Source of the DNA: Thermoproteota archaeon
GTDB lineage: Archaea; Thermoproteota; Thermoprotei_A; Sulfolobales; Ignisphaeraceae
Assembly (NCBI GenBank): GCA_030550585.1
Contig: JAUQPB010000004.1
Coordinates: 62,001-126,000, forward strand
Reading direction: 5' to 3'
DNA length: 64,000 nt
The notes beneath the pieces are model-generated. The model was not told the DNA's origin. It was given only the letters and a program-made list of their open reading frames with translations, and did no database searches. Of the stretch, positions 21,176 to 30,604 are shown one piece after another. Position 1 is the first letter of the stretch. Each line of letters begins with the position of its first letter. The translations under genes were made by a program, and so were the position numbers.

Positions 21176-21178
21176 GGA
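20995..21178 (+). ncRNA. Candidate omega RNA scaffold at the 3' end of tnpB
   Basis: In this family the guide RNA is made from the tnpB 3' end up to the element right end, with the guide taken from flanking DNA. Here the region is GC-rich and holds a perfect hairpin CGTTCG-GGT-CGAACG (21060-21074) and a 10-bp inverted repeat (21125-21134 with 21169-21178) at the boundary. The guide would begin at about 21179 in the dolichol kinase sequence. Transcription is inferred. Confidence 0.45.
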
Positions 21179-21676
21179 CAAACGGTTATAGCGCTTCTAG
21201 TTCCAATGATATTCAGAGAGCCTTTCACACCATTTGTCTTCGCTCTCATACTAGCGGTAATAACTCTGTATCCGCATTTGAAGGGAAGTGAATTAAGCTG
21301 GTTTCAAACAAAGGACAATGCATATGAGGTGAATTTCTGTATTGCTTGGGGATCCTCTATCCTTGTCCTGTGGCTCTACCTCAACAATGCGTGGATATCT
21401 ATTTTGCCGGCTCTCTTCATATCGATAGGCGATGCTGTTACAGGTGTTGTGAGAAACGCTATATTTGGTAAAAGGACCAAGCACTGGGTTGGAAACCTAG
21501 CAATGGCTGTAACCACGATACCGATAGGCTATAGCCTAGCGGGAATCCCAGGCGCAATAGCAGGTGCCCTTGCAACAATAGCAGAGAGGTTTGAGTTTGG
21601 CTACATAGACGACAACATACTGATAACAATAGTCTCTATAGCAACTCTAATAGCTTTAAAAAGCTGGCTACCCTAA
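21178..21676 (+). pseudogene. Dolichol kinase-like gene, 3' part
   Basis: The frame resumes as Thr-Val-Ile-Ala-Leu-Leu-Val-Pro and continues through several TM helices with the kinase signature Gly-Asp-Ala-Val-Thr-Gly-Val-Val-Arg-Asn and Arg-Thr-Lys-His-Trp-Val-Gly-Asn. Joined to 17206-17387 it would make a 226-aa protein, the expected size. An internal ATG at 21206 gives a 156-aa frame that could be translated alone, but it lacks the first membrane helix and the Arg-Lys-Ile-Ile-His segment. Confidence 0.75.
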
Positions 21677-21961
21677 ACAGTTAGAGATGACTGCGATCTC
21701 CGATTCTGAATTGTGATGAGGCCCCGCAGTGAGGAGAATATCCACATGTTTACTAGGTAGCTATAAACACCTTGGACATTAGCCAGCATTTACAGTGATG
21801 ATAAATAGTGTTGCTGACAATATCTCCGAGTACCAAGAAGAGGATAGTGGTAGTAGTCTGGGAGGCTTGCAGAGTCAAACCTGGTGAGAGCTGGTAATGG
21901 TGTACTCATCCTTCAGGACGAGGAGGCTAGAGAATAGACTAGAGAATAGAACTGTTCATTG

Positions 21962-22324
21962 CTACGGTTTTAGATATTTTTCTATTAGTTTCAAAAACTC
22001 ATCATCTCTACCTGTTTTTACTAGATACAACATTTCATCAACATCAACACTCTTTATGTGTCTGGCTATGGGATTGAGAAACAGCGTCTTGAACATTGTG
22101 TCTGCTGTAAATGTGTTTTTGTAAAATGATAAAACTATTTGGTAGAGTCTGCTGGGAGATGTGAAGAGAAGCGACATGGCATCTAATCCTGTAGCTGATT
22201 TGCAAAGCACATTTAGGATGTGCATAGCCCCGGGAACAGCCTTAGAAGCATAGCTGTATACATGGTCTCTGAGGCTCTGAACCTCACGGCTTTGAAACAA
22301 CCCCCAGTTATCCCTCCCATCCAT
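21962..22324 (-). CDS. Uncharacterised protein of about 120 aa
   Basis: Mostly helical, no clear TM, charged C-terminus. No family recognised. The frame is open upstream to 22474, but that part is low-complexity, and a TATA-like TTAAATATTTT at about 22362-22374 (minus strand) fits ATG 22324. The gene lies alone between the dolichol kinase remnant and the divergent malic enzyme gene. Confidence 0.55.
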   Translation of the reverse strand: MDGRDNWGLFQSREVQSLRDHVYSYASKAVPGAMHILNVLCKSATGLDAMSLLFTSPSRLYQIVLSFYKNTFTADTMFKTLFLNPIARHIKSVDVDEMLYLVKTGRDDEFLKLIEKYLKP

Positions 22325-22524
22325 TAACGAGGGCACACAGCTCCCCAAACAAATTAATAGGATTGCAAAATATTTAAGCTTTTGAGATCCAAAGCCTTTT
22401 CTTTTCCCAAAACTACTCTTACACCATGGATTTGAAGAACACTTTTCGTAGCGGATTAGATGTTGCTTTACCACGGATTAGACTTATATTCTGTAGCTTT
22501 GCAAGAAATTTGATGTGATGTGTT

Positions 22525-23838
22525 TTGGAGTCTAGCTGGTTTTTGAAGTCTCTTGAGCTTCACCAGCTGTATAGGGGAAAGATCGAGATTGTTCCAAAGG
22601 TTCCCATAACAGGTTTAGACGATTTCTCTATTTGGTATACACCTGGTGTTGCCGAGCCTAGCAAGAGGATTTATCAAGAAGGTGATGACCTCTCGTTTGA
22701 GTATACCTGGAGGTGGAACACCGCTGTTGTTGTAAGCGATGGTACAAGGGTTCTTGGCTTGGGTGGCATTGGCCCTGCAGCTGCTTTGCCTGTTATGGAG
22801 GGCAAGGCCCTTTTGTTTAAGTATCTCGGTGGTGTTGATGCCATCCCACTTGTTGTTGGTGAGAGGGATCCAGATAAATTCATCTATATTGTCAAGGCTC
22901 TTGAGCCGAGTTTTGGAGCTGTTAATCTAGAGGATATAGAGTCGCCGAAGTGCTTCTACATCCTCGAGAGGCTTCAGGAGATTCTAGACATACCTGTTTG
23001 GCACGACGATCAGCAGGGAACGGCCCTAGTAACCATAGCGGGTCTGCTAAACGCTTTGAAGATTGTCGGTAAAAAGATTGGAGATGCTAGAATCGTTTTG
23101 TTTGGCGCTGGAGCTGCAAATATATGCACATACAAGTATCTCAAGGCTGTTGGCGCGAAACCTGGTAACATAGTTGTTGTCGATAGCAAGGGGCCTTTGC
23201 ATAGGGGTAGAGCTGATTTGGAGGAGATGAAGAGGGGCAACCCATGGAAGTATAGAATTGCTGTTGAGAGCAACGCTGAAGAGGTTAGAGATGTTGCAAA
23301 GGCTTTTGAGGGAGCAGATGTCGTTATAGCAGCTTCATCTCCCGGCCCAGGCGTTATTAAGAAGGATTGGATAAGGTCTATGAACAAAGACGCCATTGTT
23401 TTTGCAGAGGCAAACCCAGTTCCAGAGATATGGCCTTGGGAGGCCAAGGAGGCTGGCGCAAGAATAGTTGCTACAGGTAGAAGTGATTTTCCGAACCAGA
23501 TAAACAACAGCCTTGGGTTCCCAGCCGTCTTCAGGGGTGTTCTAACTGTTAGAGCTAGGAAGATGACAGATGAAATGTTTTTGGCAGCTGCACACGCAAT
23601 AGCTAGGTACACAGAGGAGACTGGTCTGCACGAGGATAGGATAGTGCCGGCAATGCAGGAGACAGAGATGTATGTGAGAGAGGCTATAGCAGTGGCGGAG
23701 AAGGCTATGGAGCTAGGATATGCAAGAAGAAAGATGTCCAGAAGCGAATTGGAGAAGGAGATTAGAGAGGCTATCGAAAGACCGAGAAGGTTTATGGAGA
23801 TGGCACTGAGGGAGAATCTGGTTAAGAGATGGAGATAG
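22525..23838 (+). CDS. Malic enzyme (malate dehydrogenase, decarboxylating)
   Basis: 437 aa. The N-terminal domain has Tyr-Thr-Pro-Gly-Val-Ala and the catalytic Lys region; His-Asp-Asp-Gln-Gln-Gly-Thr-Ala binds metal and substrate; Phe-Gly-Ala-Gly-Ala-Ala is the NAD(P)-binding loop; Gly-Arg-Ser-Asp-Phe-Pro-Asn-Gln is a family hallmark. It converts malate to pyruvate and CO2. The start must be TTG 22525, because an in-frame stop lies at 22516 and no other early start exists. Confidence 0.92.
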   Translation: MESSWFLKSLELHQLYRGKIEIVPKVPITGLDDFSIWYTPGVAEPSKRIYQEGDDLSFEYTWRWNTAVVVSDGTRVLGLGGIGPAAALPVMEGKALLFKYLGGVDAIPLVVGERDPDKFIYIVKALEPSFGAVNLEDIESPKCFYILERLQEILDIPVWHDDQQGTALVTIAGLLNALKIVGKKIGDARIVLFGAGAANICTYKYLKAVGAKPGNIVVVDSKGPLHRGRADLEEMKRGNPWKYRIAVESNAEEVRDVAKAFEGADVVIAASSPGPGVIKKDWIRSMNKDAIVFAEANPVPEIWPWEAKEAGARIVATGRSDFPNQINNSLGFPAVFRGVLTVRARKMTDEMFLAAAHAIARYTEETGLHEDRIVPAMQETEMYVREAIAVAEKAMELGYARRKMSRSELEKEIREAIERPRRFMEMALRENLVKRWR

Positions 23839-23864
23839 GTCGCAAGGGTTTACCTGAGAGCATT

Positions 23865-24614
23865 TCAAGGAGCAGCAAACATTGTATATATCCCAATAGC
23901 TCCGATAGCCAAAACCACTAGAACCTCAGTGCGTCTAGGCCTATTGATTTTGACTCTGGGTATCTGTGGAAGGCCATACCAATAGACTGCTTGTGCAACA
24001 TCTCTTGAAAACAGTATGGAGTGTATTATCAGTGGTTTCAAAGCTTTGTATGCATATCTCTTACCGTATTTTAGAAGCGTGGCTGTATAGGCCTCTGAGT
24101 AGAGGTTTAGCACAGCGGGTATGAGGGTGAGCACAACAGTTGTTAGACTTGCTATCGATCCTAGACCAGCTTTGCTGAGAACCCATCTAAGCTCTCTTAG
24201 GCTAATCCACTGAAAACCTAGGGCGATAATGAGGAAGAGAGCTGTGATTTTTGCTGTTGAGAGTATCAGTGTTTTGGGGGATGGGGCTGCATACCCCATA
24301 GCCACTGAAAAAAGCATTGTTGCAAAACCTATTAAAACGAATATTAGCGGCAGTTTCAAGGCGTTTAAAACCCTCTTAAACCCGCCGACCCAAAACGTTA
24401 GTGCAAACAGCAATGCAATCGAATATACCGTGAATATTATGTTAGACTCTTTGAAGAGTGTTATAGATATTGTAACCTCTACTAGAAGCACAGCCAGCAA
24501 AAGCATTTTTGTGTACAGCGAGAAGCTTGCACCCCCTCTTCTCGATATAAACAAATTTGAGAAGTCTCTAACCAGACTCATCAACCATCCCCAACACATA
24601 TCTGCGCCTAGCAT
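23865..24614 (-). CDS. ECF transporter T component (EcfT)
   Basis: 249 aa with about five TM helices and, near residue 170-180, the cytoplasmic coupling helices that contact the ATPases (an Ala-x-Leu-x-Tyr/Gly region: Thr-Ala-Thr-Leu-Leu-Lys-Tyr-Gly-Lys-Arg). It starts immediately after the stop of the ATPase gene, so the two are coupled. It is the scaffold of an energy-coupling-factor vitamin importer. Confidence 0.82.
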   Translation of the reverse strand: MLGADMCWGWLMSLVRDFSNLFISRRGGASFSLYTKMLLLAVLLVEVTISITLFKESNIIFTVYSIALLFALTFWVGGFKRVLNALKLPLIFVLIGFATMLFSVAMGYAAPSPKTLILSTAKITALFLIIALGFQWISLRELRWVLSKAGLGSIASLTTVVLTLIPAVLNLYSEAYTATLLKYGKRYAYKALKPLIIHSILFSRDVAQAVYWYGLPQIPRVKINRPRRTEVLVVLAIGAIGIYTMFAAP

Positions 24615-26054
24615 CTACTCATATCCGTATATCCTCTTCGCCAAATCTACAAGGTTCTGTATACCGTTCTCGCTATAGCTAAACGGTTTCAGCACCCCAT
24701 CCTCGATCTTATATATCTTGCCACCTCTAATCAGAGGTATATAGTCTTTAGAGCTTAGTGTCACAATCTTTGCAGAGCTCTCCAGCTTCTGCAGAGCCTC
24801 TATAATCTGATGTGCCTCGAAATATGTAGAGCCTGTAAAGGGCTCGTCGAGTAGTATAACACCATTTTTCGAAGCTATATAGGCTAGAACTGTCGACAAC
24901 CTCGTTACCTGGCCCCACGACAAATTTAGTGGGGTTGCGCCAAGGTCTGCATAGCCAAAGCTCTTTACAATGTTAGTTCCATACTCGATGCAGTTGCCGC
25001 CAATCTTTTTGTGCCTACAGATAGAGTTGATCTCCTCTGCAATACTGTCCTCGGTGATGAATAGATGGGGTATCTGCGGGACGTACACAACATCAGCATA
25101 TCTTTTAACAACACCTTTTACAGGCTTTACAACCCCTGCCAATATTCTTAGAAGAGTTGATTTGCCAGATCCATTAGCGCCGTAAACAACTATGGTATCC
25201 CCTCTGCAAATCTCCATGCTGACCCCTCTCAAAACCCATTTCGAATCGTCATACCTGTGCCAAACATCTCTCAACTCCAAAACAACATCACATCTACTCG
25301 CTGGGCTACTGCCACCATATCTATACTCGCTATGTGTAGGCTGTGCTGATCCATCTGTATTCAAATCTCTGAAGAGTTCTTTGCCAAGCTTTTCCAGCGA
25401 GTCTCGCCGCATTATATAAATCTCGTCGGCTAGATCCAGCAGATGTTTGAATCTGTGCTCAAAGACTATAACCGTTTTTCCAGCGCTTCTAGCAGCTCTA
25501 ATGGTATTCAAAACAACTTCGGTTCCATCAACATCGTCAAGCCACATAAGAGGTTCGTCGAGTATCAAAACACTTGGATTTGTTATAAGGGCTTTTGCTA
25601 TAGACAACCTCTTTAGCTGTCCCCCCGAGAGGCTTGTTATTGGCCTCTCCAGAAGGTCTTTAACTCCAACTGCTTGTGCAACTCTATAAACATGCTCTAA
25701 CGCGCTTTCTCCATAGACCGTCTCCGCATAGCTGACCAGGTCGTCTATTGGTATGGGCTCTAAAAAATGTGTGTATGGGTCTTGGTTAACCATCTGGACA
25801 CAGCTTTGGATCTCCCTCAAACCCATCTCCTCTAATCTTTTTCCACACAGCCATATCTCCCCCTTGACCTCAGCACCAAAAATGCTTTGGGCCACACCTG
25901 TCAATGCTCTTGCAAAAGATGTTTTTCCACACCCACTCCTACCAATGATGAGCACAGTCTTTTCAGTATCTACAGAAAAGCTTATGTTTTTCAGAACCCA
26001 GTCCCCATCCCCATATCTAAGCCAAAGATTCTTGACATCCACTACCCTGTTCAT
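24615..26054 (-). CDS. ECF transporter ATPase, two fused NBDs
   Basis: 479 aa with two ABC domains. The first has Walker A Gly-Arg-Ser-Gly-Cys-Gly-Lys-Thr, signature Leu-Ser-Gly-Gly-Gln and Walker B Leu-Ile-Leu-Asp-Glu-Pro with a His switch. The second has Gly-Ala-Asn-Gly-Ser-Gly-Lys-Ser, a degenerate signature Leu-Ser-Trp-Gly-Gln and Leu-Leu-Asp-Glu-Pro, but Ser-Ser-Lys where the switch His is expected. It powers the importer with the adjacent T and S components. Confidence 0.88.
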   Translation of the reverse strand: MNRVVDVKNLWLRYGDGDWVLKNISFSVDTEKTVLIIGRSGCGKTSFARALTGVAQSIFGAEVKGEIWLCGKRLEEMGLREIQSCVQMVNQDPYTHFLEPIPIDDLVSYAETVYGESALEHVYRVAQAVGVKDLLERPITSLSGGQLKRLSIAKALITNPSVLILDEPLMWLDDVDGTEVVLNTIRAARSAGKTVIVFEHRFKHLLDLADEIYIMRRDSLEKLGKELFRDLNTDGSAQPTHSEYRYGGSSPASRCDVVLELRDVWHRYDDSKWVLRGVSMEICRGDTIVVYGANGSGKSTLLRILAGVVKPVKGVVKRYADVVYVPQIPHLFITEDSIAEEINSICRHKKIGGNCIEYGTNIVKSFGYADLGATPLNLSWGQVTRLSTVLAYIASKNGVILLDEPFTGSTYFEAHQIIEALQKLESSAKIVTLSSKDYIPLIRGGKIYKIEDGVLKPFSYSENGIQNLVDLAKRIYGYE

Positions 26055-26085
26055 CGATAGCCTCCTTCAATAATAAAACAGAGTA

Positions 26086-26697
26086 TTAGATAATTCGAAG
26101 CCTTTTAAGCGATGCCCATATGGAAACCGATAGCGGGGCTACATAGCAAACAACAATCGCGTTGAACAATGCAATAAATGGTAGATAGGCAACTGTGAAG
26201 CTATATCCAGCCTCCAGCGACTTTACCCACCCAGCCCACACAAGCCAGTATGGAGTCACCAAATAGTTTAGCAGAGACATTAGGCCGACTCTGCATATCA
26301 AAGCAGAGGCAAATGCTATAACAGATGATGTTTTAATGCCTGCACCCCTCCTAGAGAGTACATGCATTGTTGCTACAAGTGGCAGAGCAGTTGCAAGCTC
26401 TGCTACAATCTTCATTGTCGGCCCCACAACCTTTGTCGGATCAGATGTTAGCAACACGCTGCCGAGCCAGAAAATTGGTGCGGAAACCAATGTGTATCTC
26501 ATATCGATTAGCGCTATAATGGCTATTGGCACTCCAGCCAAATCAAATTTCAGAAACGGTGCTAGGGGAAATGGCCACTGGTATATGTGTAGCACTATTG
26601 CAAGAGCAGTCAAAACAAGTATCAAAACCAGCTCGACTATGTTGGTCACCGTTTTCATTACCTTAAAACTTGGGCTCGCCGTTGCGGAACTGCCCAT
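26086..26697 (-). CDS. ECF transporter S component (substrate binding)
   Basis: About 203 aa with five to six TM helices. Phe-Leu-Lys-Phe-Asp-Leu-Ala-Gly-Val-Pro in the first third resembles the riboflavin-type (RibU) S components, so a flavin is a fair guess, but other vitamins cannot be excluded. ATG 26697 follows AGGTGGG and is preferred to ATG 26715. It begins the S-A-A-T operon. Confidence 0.75.
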   Translation of the reverse strand: MGSSATASPSFKVMKTVTNIVELVLILVLTALAIVLHIYQWPFPLAPFLKFDLAGVPIAIIALIDMRYTLVSAPIFWLGSVLLTSDPTKVVGPTMKIVAELATALPLVATMHVLSRRGAGIKTSSVIAFASALICRVGLMSLLNYLVTPYWLVWAGWVKSLEAGYSFTVAYLPFIALFNAIVVCYVAPLSVSIWASLKRLRII

Positions 26698-26819
26698 GGT
26701 TTGCCCACCTAGCATGTGTGTATGGATCGGGCTGAACTGTTTTGCTATATAAGGTTGGCTCTCTAAGAGCTATCTAGTTAAAACTTTTTAAACTAATTTA
26801 AACACTGAAATGCTATTGG

Positions 26820-27854
26820 GTGTTGCTATTGAGGAAAATCTATAGGTTGCAGGGTATTGGAGGCTCTATATATGTTGCATTGCCTAAGGAGTGGCTCAGA
26901 AGATTCAACTTGGATAAGGGCTCTGCTGTCGAGGTCTCTCTGGAGTCTGATGGAAGTCTTAGGATAGCCCCTATTAGAGAAGGTGGTGAGGGGGCTGGCG
27001 AGGAGAAGAAGCATTTGAGTGAGATAGAGATTTTTGTTGAGAGGCCTGGCGATGTCTACACATCGCTTTTAACAGCATATCTAAGGGGTTTCGACATGAT
27101 AACACTTAGATTCTCTACAAGTGCTATTGAAAGAGAGGTTAAGAGTGTTATAGACTCTGCCAAGGATCTTCTCCTAGGCCTGGAGGCGGTGGAGATTGAG
27201 AGTAGCTACATAGTTTTGAGGGTTCTTGCATCAGAAGACATGGAGATGGACTCGATGGTCAGAAACATGCACAAAACAGTTAGGTCCATGTATCTAGACG
27301 CCCTAAACTCCCTCAAACAAAACGATGTTGAGCTGGCAAAAGCTGTTGTTCTGAGAGACAGGGATGTAAACAAACTCTACTTCTACCTAACAAGAACTAT
27401 AAGAAGAAAGATACAGACAGTCTCCCTAGACCCAAAAACACTTCTAAAGCTAGTCGATATGAGAATGCTCATAAAATTCATAGAGGAGATAGGAGACGAA
27501 GCCAAAAACGCTGCCTCTGCATTGATAGAAGCCTTCTCAAAAAATCTCAAAATAGATGAAAACTACGCCACCCAAATAGAAGACGCCGTCAACAGAGTAG
27601 ACGAGATCTACAAAAACGTCGTTATGAAAGCACATGAAAAATCCATCGAAATATCAGAGCTAAGACAACACATGAAAACATGCTTGAATGTTAGAGACTC
27701 TATGAGGAGCTTGAGAATAAAGCTGGCTGAAGAGGGAAGAGACTACTACTGGTTCCTAGAGTTCATAAAATCATTTGAAAGCATAGCTATGAGCGTCTAC
27801 GACATTCTAAGCCTAATGCCATTCGAAATAATATCCACAATGATCTACGAATAG
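26820..27854 (+). CDS. PhoU-like regulator with AbrB-type N-terminus
   Basis: 344 aa. Residues 1-50 form a SpoVT/AbrB swapped-hairpin DNA-binding domain (Gly-Gly-Ser-Ile-Tyr-Val-Ala-Leu-Pro-Lys-Glu-Trp). The rest is helical and PhoU-like, with repeated Arg-Asp and Glu-Ile-Gly-Asp-Glu-Ala segments. Archaeal proteins of this layout are annotated as phosphate uptake regulators. Start GTG 26820 follows a TATA-like TTTTTAAA at about 26786-26793. Confidence 0.8.
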   Translation: MLLLRKIYRLQGIGGSIYVALPKEWLRRFNLDKGSAVEVSLESDGSLRIAPIREGGEGAGEEKKHLSEIEIFVERPGDVYTSLLTAYLRGFDMITLRFSTSAIEREVKSVIDSAKDLLLGLEAVEIESSYIVLRVLASEDMEMDSMVRNMHKTVRSMYLDALNSLKQNDVELAKAVVLRDRDVNKLYFYLTRTIRRKIQTVSLDPKTLLKLVDMRMLIKFIEEIGDEAKNAASALIEAFSKNLKIDENYATQIEDAVNRVDEIYKNVVMKAHEKSIEISELRQHMKTCLNVRDSMRSLRIKLAEEGRDYYWFLEFIKSFESIAMSVYDILSLMPFEIISTMIYE

Positions 27855-27901
27855 AGCTTCGCTCTATGCTATTAAAAAGTAAAAAAGTGTTTTAGTGTAT
27901 G

Positions 27902-28885
27902 CTAATGCCTCAACAGCTCTCTTATCAGTTTTTGGGCTTCTATTGGGTTGTTGGAGTCTATGACTTTTCTTATTCTCTCCCATCCGATGCTCTCTAGAGC
28001 TCTGTATATGGCTCTTACGTTCTCTATGCTTTGTCTGACCATCTCGGCTGCGTCTAGGTATCTTGGGAATAGGTCTAGGCCGAACCAGCCGCTGTAGTTT
28101 GTTTCTTTTAGCCAGTATAGGAGCTCTGCAAACTCTAGTAGGTGGACGCTTGCTGGGAATAGGTCTAGGTCTACCTCTGTGAATATGTCGTTTAGGTGTA
28201 GGTGGTACAATGCGTTGTATCTGGATATGAGGACTATTGCCTCTGGCACATACTCTTTAGCTAGTTTTGCATGGGCAAACTCTACGTTTATACCAACATT
28301 CTTTATGCCCTGCATCCTAAGCTCTAGTATTGTTGTCAGGGCTCTTGCTGCTGAGCCGTGTAGGAGGTAGCTCGATGGATCCTCTATCTTGTACTCCAAC
28401 GCAACCTTTATCTCTGGCCCATACTCAGCTACCTCCTTGATCGAGGATACGTAGTTGTTCCAGAGCTTCCTATAGTCTGTTGTGAATGGAAAGTCAAACC
28501 CCTCTCTACCAGGCCATATAATCAGTATCTCTGCCCCCAACTCCCTAGCTATATCAATTGCCTTCTTACATCTCTCAACAGCTCTTCTCCTAGTGCTCTC
28601 ATCAAGTGCAGCTAGTGCCCCCCTAGCCCACTGAGCCTCTTGAGAAAGCACAGGGGCTATAGCCACAGCCCTTAGATTAGCACTTGAAAGAGCATCCCTA
28701 ACCTGCTTAACATTCTCCTCATTAACCTCTGTCGGATAGTGGAATTCTAGGCCCTGAAGACCCTCTATACTGCCAGCCACTCTAACCAGCTCAACAATTG
28801 GTTTAGCAGACTTATACCCAGTTGGTGCAAACCTTTCTATACCAGCACCGAAAACCCATATACCAGTTGAAAACCTTATCTCCAT
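27902..28885 (-). CDS. Xylose isomerase-like TIM-barrel protein, copy 1
   Basis: 327 aa in the sugar phosphate isomerase/epimerase (AP endonuclease 2-like) superfamily: a Glu in Ala-Leu-Glu-Tyr-Lys, an Asn/Glu/His cluster in Gly-Ile-Asn-Val-Glu-Phe-Ala-His, and His-Leu-Asn-Asp mark the metal site. Substrate unknown. A near twin lies at 49658-50638; the 3' 560 bp are identical in the two copies. It is divergent from a thioesterase-like gene and an AGOG gene. Confidence 0.8.
   Translation of the reverse strand: MEIRFSTGIWVFGAGIERFAPTGYKSAKPIVELVRVAGSIEGLQGLEFHYPTEVNEENVKQVRDALSSANLRAVAIAPVLSQEAQWARGALAALDESTRRRAVERCKKAIDIARELGAEILIIWPGREGFDFPFTTDYRKLWNNYVSSIKEVAEYGPEIKVALEYKIEDPSSYLLHGSAARALTTILELRMQGIKNVGINVEFAHAKLAKEYVPEAIVLISRYNALYHLHLNDIFTEVDLDLFPASVHLLEFAELLYWLKETNYSGWFGLDLFPRYLDAAEMVRQSIENVRAIYRALESIGWERIRKVIDSNNPIEAQKLIRELLRH
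27909..28468. repeat. 560 bp tract identical to 49662-50221
   Basis: Base-by-base reading shows no difference between the two tracts, in the same orientation. It covers the 3' half of the TIM-barrel gene. Beyond 28468 differences appear, sparse to about 28529 and dense after that; before 27909 similarity stops. Confidence 0.9.
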
Positions 28886-29076
28886 TTCCTGTTCACCACA
28901 ATCTAATAAACGGGTAAGAAAACATTAAAAAGTTTACTGCTTTGACCCCAGCCATAACTAAACTATCTAACCCCTTTTGAACAGCCCTAGCCACATCCCT
29001 TTTAACCAGTTTTTCATATGTTAAAAACCTATAGCGGCTCCATATAAAGATTGGTGTAGTTAGTGAAGGTGATGCC

Positions 29077-29475
29077 ATGTACCAAGACATTGATTTTTCA
29101 TCGATTCCCATAGGCATTAAATGTGTAGAAAGCTATAGGGTTGGGGATGGAGATATAGCAAAACATGTAGGCTCATTGTCAACACCATCAATGATACTGT
29201 TTATGGAGATGACTGCAATGCGTTGTGTTGAAAAATATCTTCCACTTGGCTATACAACCGTTGGCTACTCAGTTAATGTGAGACATGTTAGCCCTGCTCC
29301 ACCTGGGGCAACGGTTTGGGTTGAGGCAGTGCTTATCTCTAGAGACAATAGAAAACTTGTTTTTAGTGTTAAGGCATTCGTGGGGGAGAGGCTTATTGGC
29401 GAGGGTCTTCACGAGCGGTATATCGTATCTGTTGAGAGGTTCTTAGACAAGATAAGGAGATCCTTATCTAGCTGA
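29077..29475 (+). CDS. Hot-dog thioesterase-like protein (FlK type), copy 1
   Basis: 132 aa. The Thr (Ser-Thr-Pro-Ser-Met), Glu (Phe-Met-Glu) and His (Asn-Val-Arg-His) arranged as in fluoroacetyl-CoA thioesterase suggest an acyl-CoA thioesterase. It is cytoplasmic. AAGGTGAT before ATG 29077 is a good ribosome site. A paralogue is at 50805-51200. Confidence 0.75.
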   Translation: MYQDIDFSSIPIGIKCVESYRVGDGDIAKHVGSLSTPSMILFMEMTAMRCVEKYLPLGYTTVGYSVNVRHVSPAPPGATVWVEAVLISRDNRKLVFSVKAFVGERLIGEGLHERYIVSVERFLDKIRRSLSS

Positions 29476-29561
29476 ATTTTCTTTACATACAAAAATGGTG
29501 TATTACCTTGGATAGCAAAGCCAAATGGCTGGTGCCAGGTTTGTGATTGTGGGGAGGAGAG

Positions 29562-30404
29562 TTGATTGTTGTCAATAGTAGAAGAGTTAATGATTTAGCC
29601 GATATGGTTAGGGCTATTGGCCATAAGAGGATAGAGTTTTTCGAGGATATAGACCCCCAGTTTACAGCTATAAAGGATTTGGCAAACGTGTGCGGCTCTA
29701 CAAGCTATCTACTAACTATCCTCAATGCAGCTATAAGCTATAGGCTTTCTCAGCCAGGTGAAGTCTACTGGAGCCTTTTCTCAGAGTATGCGAGAAGCAG
29801 ATGCATATCTGTTTATGGGTTGAGACAGATTGGTGAGCTGGTCAAAGAGTTTGCATATATGTACAACAGGGTTGCGCTTGACCAAAAGCTTAGAAGACTT
29901 GAGAAAATGATTCGCTGCAGAAACCTCGAAGGAATTGCTGCAACAGTGGATCTAGAGGCTTTGAGAAGAGAAATTGCTTTGTGTCTAAACGTAGATTTAG
30001 ATTCGAAGACAGTTATATTCTCAGTGAAAATGGCTTACTATGTGCATAGAGCACTAGGCAAAAAGCTGGTTATACCAATGACTATTCCGATACCTGTAGA
30101 CATAAGAGTTGCTACAATAACTTATCTCTCGGGTGCGGTGGATATAGTTGGCGAGGTCATTAGCAATAAATACTCTTTGCTTAGATATAGCAAAACAATT
30201 AGAGGCATCTGGAGTGATATAGGAAGAAAATCGTTGGTGCCGCCTCTGAACCTAGATGCGCTCATATGGTACTTCGGGAAATACTCCAATGCTAAAAGCA
30301 TTGACCAGGTATATCTCTATGTATACAAAGAGCTCTACCCAATCCTTAAACAAGATGAGATAAGCCTGATAGTGAGAAATCTATTCTACAGATTAGCCAC
30401 ATGA
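29562..30404 (+). CDS. Archaeal GO glycosylase (AGOG) 8-oxoguanine DNA glycosylase, copy 1
   Basis: About 280 aa. The AGOG catalytic Lys (Val-Ile-Phe-Ser-Val-Lys-Met) and Asp (Pro-Ile-Pro-Val-Asp) are present in the HhH-GPD-like fold. It excises 8-oxoguanine and has lyase activity. TTG 29562 is preferred to TTG 29547 because GGGGAGG lies just before it, and the same arrangement is seen in copy 2. Confidence 0.88.
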   Translation: MIVVNSRRVNDLADMVRAIGHKRIEFFEDIDPQFTAIKDLANVCGSTSYLLTILNAAISYRLSQPGEVYWSLFSEYARSRCISVYGLRQIGELVKEFAYMYNRVALDQKLRRLEKMIRCRNLEGIAATVDLEALRREIALCLNVDLDSKTVIFSVKMAYYVHRALGKKLVIPMTIPIPVDIRVATITYLSGAVDIVGEVISNKYSLLRYSKTIRGIWSDIGRKSLVPPLNLDALIWYFGKYSNAKSIDQVYLYVYKELYPILKQDEISLIVRNLFYRLAT

Positions 30405-30486
30405 AGTCTTTGGACAGCACTATTTCGAAGGAATTGTCTAAGTCGCATACAAAACGAGACAAAATAATGTTTATTAGTTCTGATAG

Positions 30487-30520
30487 CTACAGAGGTGTGT
30501 AGTAACTACAGAGGTGTGTA
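30487..30520 (+). promoter_or_regulatory. Tandem 16-nt motif at the start of an ATPase gene
   Basis: CTACAGAGGTGTGTAG (30487-30502) is repeated 19 nt later (30506-30520, with one end changed). Each unit has CTACA/TGTAG arms. A TATA-like GTTTATTA lies at about 30470, so the pair spans the likely transcription start. A related pair is at 62198-62232. Confidence 0.5.
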
Positions 30521-30604
30521 TCCATACCCTTTTTCGACAGACCTATTGAAAAACCTGAAGAGTTATTCGATAGAGAGAAAGAGCTTGAACATCTGAGAAA
30601 GGCT

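Larger units (their letters stand above)
17388..21177 (+). mobile_element. 3.8 kb insertion with IS607-type tnpA/tnpB in a dolichol kinase gene
   Basis: The segment separates two halves of one gene. Removing it, with one GG kept (17386-17387 on the left or 21176-21177 on the right), rejoins the halves in frame. IS607 elements use a serine recombinase that joins at a GG dinucleotide without a longer target duplication, which fits. The right part holds a tnpA remnant and tnpB; the left part holds two genes unrelated to transposition. Right-end inverted repeats are TCCCTAGAGG (21125-21134) and CCTCTAGGGA (21169-21178). I could not find a matching left-end repeat, so the 17388-19.4 kb part may be cargo or a second event. 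Confidence 0.7.

Noticed and set aside
21683..21735. A second C/D-like sRNA after the dolichol kinase remnant
   Set aside because: It has a perfect GTGATGA and an internal CTGA, but the first C box is imperfect and no final D box is found.
27902..28885. TIM-barrel protein as endonuclease IV because of the nearby DNA glycosylase
   Set aside because: The residues fit the sugar isomerase branch; the metal ligands of endonuclease IV are not all present.
30487..30520. The tandem motif as a CRISPR remnant
   Set aside because: Only two units with 3-nt gaps occur, too short for spacers, and no cas gene is present.
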